Shown piece by piece: positions 60,387 to 64,000 of a stretch of 64,000 nucleotides of DNA. Both the position numbers and the translations under genes were made by a program. Under the pieces are notes generated by a model. The model was not told the origin of the DNA, ran no database searches, and saw only the letters and a program-made list of their open reading frames with translations. Positions within the stretch are counted from its first letter, which is position 1, and every line of letters starts with the position of its first letter. This stretch comes from Heterocephalus glaber. Taxonomy: Eukaryota; Chordata; Mammalia; Rodentia; Bathyergidae. The DNA lies in assembly GCF_000247695.1 (NCBI RefSeq), contig NW_004624732.1:20626595-20690594 (forward strand), in the 5' to 3' direction.

Positions 60387-60511
60387 ACCATGCCATAACC
60401 AGAAAGAAGATTCCTGTTTATCTGCAGTCATAGTTACTACCTGTAATTTCACTCCAAGATATGCAGCCATGTTTTAGCCTTTCCATAAAGGGAATAATGG
60501 GCTCCCAGATA
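60387..60511 (+). repeat. Second copy of the 110-bp repeated segment
   Basis: Near-copy of 58,861-58,973, with a 12-bp insertion near ccataaagggaataatggg and several substitutions, then running straight into a GGAT microsatellite. Confidence 0.85.
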
Positions 60512-60556
60512 TGGATGGATGGATGGATGGATAGATAGATGCTAGATAGATAGATA
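60512..60556. repeat. (GGAT)/(AGAT)n microsatellite
   Basis: Five ggat units, then agat units interrupted by gctagat. Confidence 0.95.
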
Positions 60557-60599
60557 ACCTGGTATCTCTTTTAACCTCTGTGCTGTTTCCTATTCAATA

Positions 60600-61130
60600 T
60601 TTAAGTTTTGCACTATTAGGAAAGGGGTACTTGTCTCCACCTGGAACCCATGTGGCTCCCGAGGTATTGGTTTCCTCCTTCTTCTAGCTTTTGAACAGAT
60701 GAAGCATGTCTAGGTGGGGAACTCAGTCTCCTCTTCCCATGACAGTGTTCCCCAATCCATGGGAGAGGCGCAGTCCCTAAGGGTTTGCAACCTCTGTCTC
60801 AGGACACGCTTGTTATCTGAAGAGAGAGTGGGTATGAGCTTGCCTGCCCTGTCATCTGCCCTGGCTTTACCACCCTGGGAGGAATAGCTCTTCTGTGGCT
60901 TTGCCCCAAGATGCTGTGGGAATCTGTGCCCCTCTCCATCTCACTCTGCCTGTGCCGAGGGCTGCAACTGTATTGCAGTGTTTCTGCTGCTACGTGTAGA
61001 TTTGAGGAGAGGAGGCTGGCTGGAGGCTGGTGCAACAGCAATTAGGAATTCACCAGCCTGAAGCCGCTGGGTGAGCTGAAGCTCTAAGCCCCCGTGTGTG
61101 CTCTTTTGTCTGAGGGACAACAGCTACAAA
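60600..61130. other. GC-richer segment without identified gene
   Basis: Base composition is clearly less AT-rich than on either side. Words such as ccctgggaggaatagctc and ggctggctggaggctggtg occur, and the frames are short. It may be part of an unrecognised LTR or an exon-like island. Not assigned. Confidence 0.35.
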
Positions 61131-62485
61131 TCACAAAGTCAAAAATGAAATTATTAATAATCTCAAGGGTTCCCAACCAGGGATCTTCTGAACATGGAAG
61201 TGTGCAGTACTCAGTGGGTTTCTGGGCCCCAAGGCTGTCACTGATTGTTTCATACCAGGATGATTTCTAGGATCTCCTAGATTGCTGCCAGGATGTACAC
61301 TATACAAAACTCTACTCTTTGCGAAGTTCCCATTTGATTCTTTCAATGTGATGGTGTCTTGAAAATAATCTATTTCTTAGAACTGTGAGAATGTAGAGGA
61401 TACAAGTTTGAGCAAAAGCCCACAGATAGGTCCTACAAGGAGCAGGAATAAGTTTTTTTTCAACTTCGATTTGAGGAAAAAACATTCTGATTGCTTTTTA
61501 ATTTCTGAAACGCATTAAAGGAATTGCTCTTTTATCTGTAGTTGAGAAGTGGTCTTGAAAACAGGGTTTGTACACACTGTTGTGTGACTGAAAACAGCAT
61601 GGTGTGTAGCAAATAAAAGAGTTTTAATATCTTCTAATGGAATAAATTTGAGAATCCTTTGCCTTGAACATACTAAAAAGTGCCCATACACTTCTAATGT
61701 ATGCATGACAGAGGAAACTAGCATTTACTCCCCTTTTCTGAGCAAAGACCCAGAGCTTAAGGAGCGCCAGAGTCAACAGGCAAACTGTGCTGCAAATGCT
61801 AACAACTGCCACATCACATAACAGAGAAAATCTGAGAAGGCAGGGAGAACAATCCTCTCCTCTCTTTATCTTCCATACACAGTCCTTAAACAGGAATGAG
61901 TAAAGCACCAAAAGAATAAGAATATTAAATTTAAAGGTAAACACAGAAAGGCAAATACAATTAAATACAGAAAGAATGTAATAAAATCAAGTGACAGGTG
62001 AGAGTTAGAGGGAAAAAGTAAGTCAATAGATAATGTCTAAAAAAGAGAGGATTAAGCTCATTACATGATGTTATAGCATAAAAATTAATAAGAAAAAAAT
62101 TTAACCCTCCAGTTTGAAATAACTAAAATACATAACACCCACACATACACCAAAACACACACGTTGTTTTTAAAAGGCAAATCTTACCTACCATTGTAGG
62201 CATTGTTTTTATAAAGTCACAAGAGTTAAAAAGAGAACAGACAACATTTAAAAGCAAACATGACAGCCATACAATCAAATCCATAGAGTTAAATTTATCT
62301 ATTAGCAATCCCAGTTCTTTATTCTTTCCAAGAGAAACACCTATAACAAATGATTAAGAAGACATGAAAATATGAAAAACAAACTTTGGCTGTACCGTTT
62401 TGAGTCAACTTTGTTAAGCTAGAAAATACATCTTCCAGATTTCCGCATTCCATGTAAGACTGAAGGATCACTTAGGTATGTCTCA
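61131..62485. other. Unique AT-rich DNA
   Basis: Minus frames of 60-106 codons (e.g. 61,624-61,944) are low in recognisable features. No gene is called. Confidence 0.5.
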
Positions 62486-62903
62486 GTCACCTTCTTGTCA
62501 CTGGGACAGAATATCTCACACCTGAAACTTAGAGGAGGAGAGGTATATATTGACTCAAGGGGTGCAGTACAAGGGCAGCAGGTTCCAAGGAAGAAACAGC
62601 ATGCTAGAGCACATAGCAAAAGAAAGCTGCTCAAACCATGGCAACCAGGATAAAAAAAGATTGAGAAAAGAGCCAGGGGCAGGAAAACACCTTTCCAGGC
62701 ACAACCCCAGTGACTCACCCTCTCTGATTGGGCCCCACCTCCTAACAGCATATTCAGCTGTGACCTCATCTCATTGATGAGGCTTAACTCATTGATGCAT
62801 GTAGTGCCTCCATGATATGATCACCTTTCAGAAGCTCCCCTGTGAGCATGTGAGGCTCTGGTGTGTGGGGGGGGTGTCTATTTTAGATCTAAACCATGAC
62901 AGG
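62486..62903 (-). mobile_element. MT-like MaLR LTR
   Basis: Plus-strand order: tctcagtcaccttcttgtca, acttagaggaggagaggtat, aaagctgctcaaaccatgg, cccagtgactcaccctct, cctcctaacagcatattcag, and the end agatctaaaccatgacagg. It is the third minus-strand member of the family at 36,717 and 47,020. Confidence 0.78.
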
Positions 62904-62984
62904 AGTAGATTAAGGAGATGGTCTGTACTCCTCTGAAGGTTGTTGTAGAGTCAATGACAGGAAGACGCAGTGCATTTCCATTGC

Positions 62985-64000
62985 CTCTTGTTATCCTCAC
63001 ATGCAGGTCCAGCTCTGCTTTCTCACTGCTGACTCCAAGTTCACTACCAAAGCCTGGCTACAAACCCACAAAGTTCTGGTCAAGCATGAGCTTTCTCCTT
63101 TCCACACCTGTCCCATAGTCCCCCTCAGGAGATTGAATGTGCTGACTTCTCAGGGGTTTCTGAAAGCTCCCACTGGCACATCAGTGTTTCACCAGGGCAA
63201 GTATGAACTGCTTCACCCATAGCACTTCAGACACCAAATGTCTGAGTTTTTCTCTTACACCAACCCATTCTCCAACTGTCAAGAGACCAGCTGAGTGTCC
63301 TAGAGTTCAGTTCAATTCTGACATTCGCTGCATTAGCACAGACTGGTTAGGGGCTCAGTCCTGCAAGACTACCTCCATTCCATATATCAGTTCCCAGCCT
63401 TAGGCTGACACCTATACTTCTGACACAGCTATAGATCCAGCTTCAATAATTGGCTACAGTGGCTCACAGCACTTAGGCAAGCCTTTCACTTACTACAGAC
63501 TCCCCTTGACTTTCAATGCTGTTATGTCTTGATAATCCCATCCTCTGTTGAAAATGTAAATTGAAATGCACTGAATCCATCTACCCACAGAATCCAGCTT
63601 CACAGCATGGTACAGTAGAGTGTGGATTGTTTCCCTTTGTGATCACATGGCTGACTGGGACCTGCAGCTGGCTACATCATGAGAGAGTATTGATCTGCAT
63701 TTCACTAGCCTGAGGAAAAATTCTAAATTCAAAGTATAGTTTCTATTGAATGCCTGTTTTTGTCACACCATGTAAAGTTGAAAAATGCTACATCAAGTAT
63801 CCTAAATCTTGGATACCCTACATTACTGCTTTATTATAGAGTATAACTCAGAAAAAGCCAAATAGAGATGATACATCAGAGAAAGAATTGGGAAGGAGGA
63901 AAAGAGCTTCCTTGCCTTCTAGAGACATGCCCTTTCCCAGTACTTCAATGTGTTTACAACAAGCAAATTCTCCAAATCCTGTATGTTAAAGTTTAAATCA
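62985..64000. mobile_element. ERV LTR-like element, interrupted, reaching the window end
   Basis: gactggttaggggctcagtc, ctgcaagactacctccattc, cagttcccagccttaggctg, agtggctcacagcacttagg and, beyond the insert, ctttattatagagtataactc and gccttctagagacatgccc form the order of an LTR family I know from mammals but cannot name with confidence. Orientation is left open. The insert at 63,496-63,818 separates the two halves. Confidence 0.55.
63496..63818 (+). mobile_element. Tigger-type MITE nested in the LTR-like element
   Basis: It begins cagactccccttgactttc directly after a TA dinucleotide and ends near ggataccc before another TA, the target duplication of Tc1/mariner elements. Inside are gttatgtcttgataatccca, aaagtatagtttctattgaa and gtcacaccatgtaaagttga, in the order of a known Tigger-class MITE. 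Confidence 0.6.

Overview
This window reads as mammalian, specifically rodent, genomic DNA with no convincing protein-coding gene. The evidence is the mobile-element content: tRNA-derived SINEs with A-rich tails and clean target-site duplications, B1 (7SL-derived) SINEs, B1 fused to an ID-like tRNA unit, 5'-truncated LINE-1 copies, ERVL-MaLR-type LTRs, and old mammalian MIR, L2, hAT and Tigger relics. The exact species cannot be read from this. The tRNA-SINE body (ggggatttagctcagtgg...) suggests Castorimorpha, perhaps beaver, but that rests on memory and is tentative. The long open frames present are explained by repeats or look like chance. The region is best described as a gene desert or a long intron.

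Layout. 1-930: the 5' end of a minus-strand LINE-1 that runs off the left edge, with an N-terminal ORF1-like frame, then a GC-rich 5' region built of two tandem-repeat tiers (47/43-bp monomers in a 184-bp higher-order unit, then 70-bp units). 931-12,400: mostly unique AT-rich DNA with MIR, B1, L1-tail and one MaLR LTR. 12,400-20,030: a B1-ID composite, three tRNA-SINE insertions with TSDs, a long TA microsatellite, a recent 138-bp tandem duplication, MIR and an hAT MITE. 20,300-22,770: a plus-strand 5'-truncated LINE-1 interrupted by a SINE and by a 100-N assembly gap whose two sides carry the same 95 bp. 23,200-37,750: several LTRs, a Tigger MITE, MIR/L2 relics and a SINE. 37,750-44,480: largely unique DNA. 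44,495-46,788: a minus-strand LINE-1 carrying three nested SINEs, each with its own TSD. 47,000-54,900: an MT-like LTR, a SINE, a repeat-poor stretch (48.4-49.0 kb), MER5-like MITEs and two B1-ID composites. 55,000-57,320: very AT-rich DNA and two ancient L1 relics. 57,780-64,000: unidentified ORF-bearing and GC-rich segments, a 110-bp sequence present twice, a minus-strand MT-like LTR, and an LTR-like element with a Tigger-type MITE nested in it.

No genes cooperate in a pathway here. The biology visible is retrotransposition: L1 copies supply, or once supplied, the reverse transcriptase that mobilised the tRNA SINEs and B1 units, as shown by A-tails and TSDs. I found no undescribed gene system. 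The most unusual structure is the two-tier tandem 5' region of the LINE-1 at the left edge.
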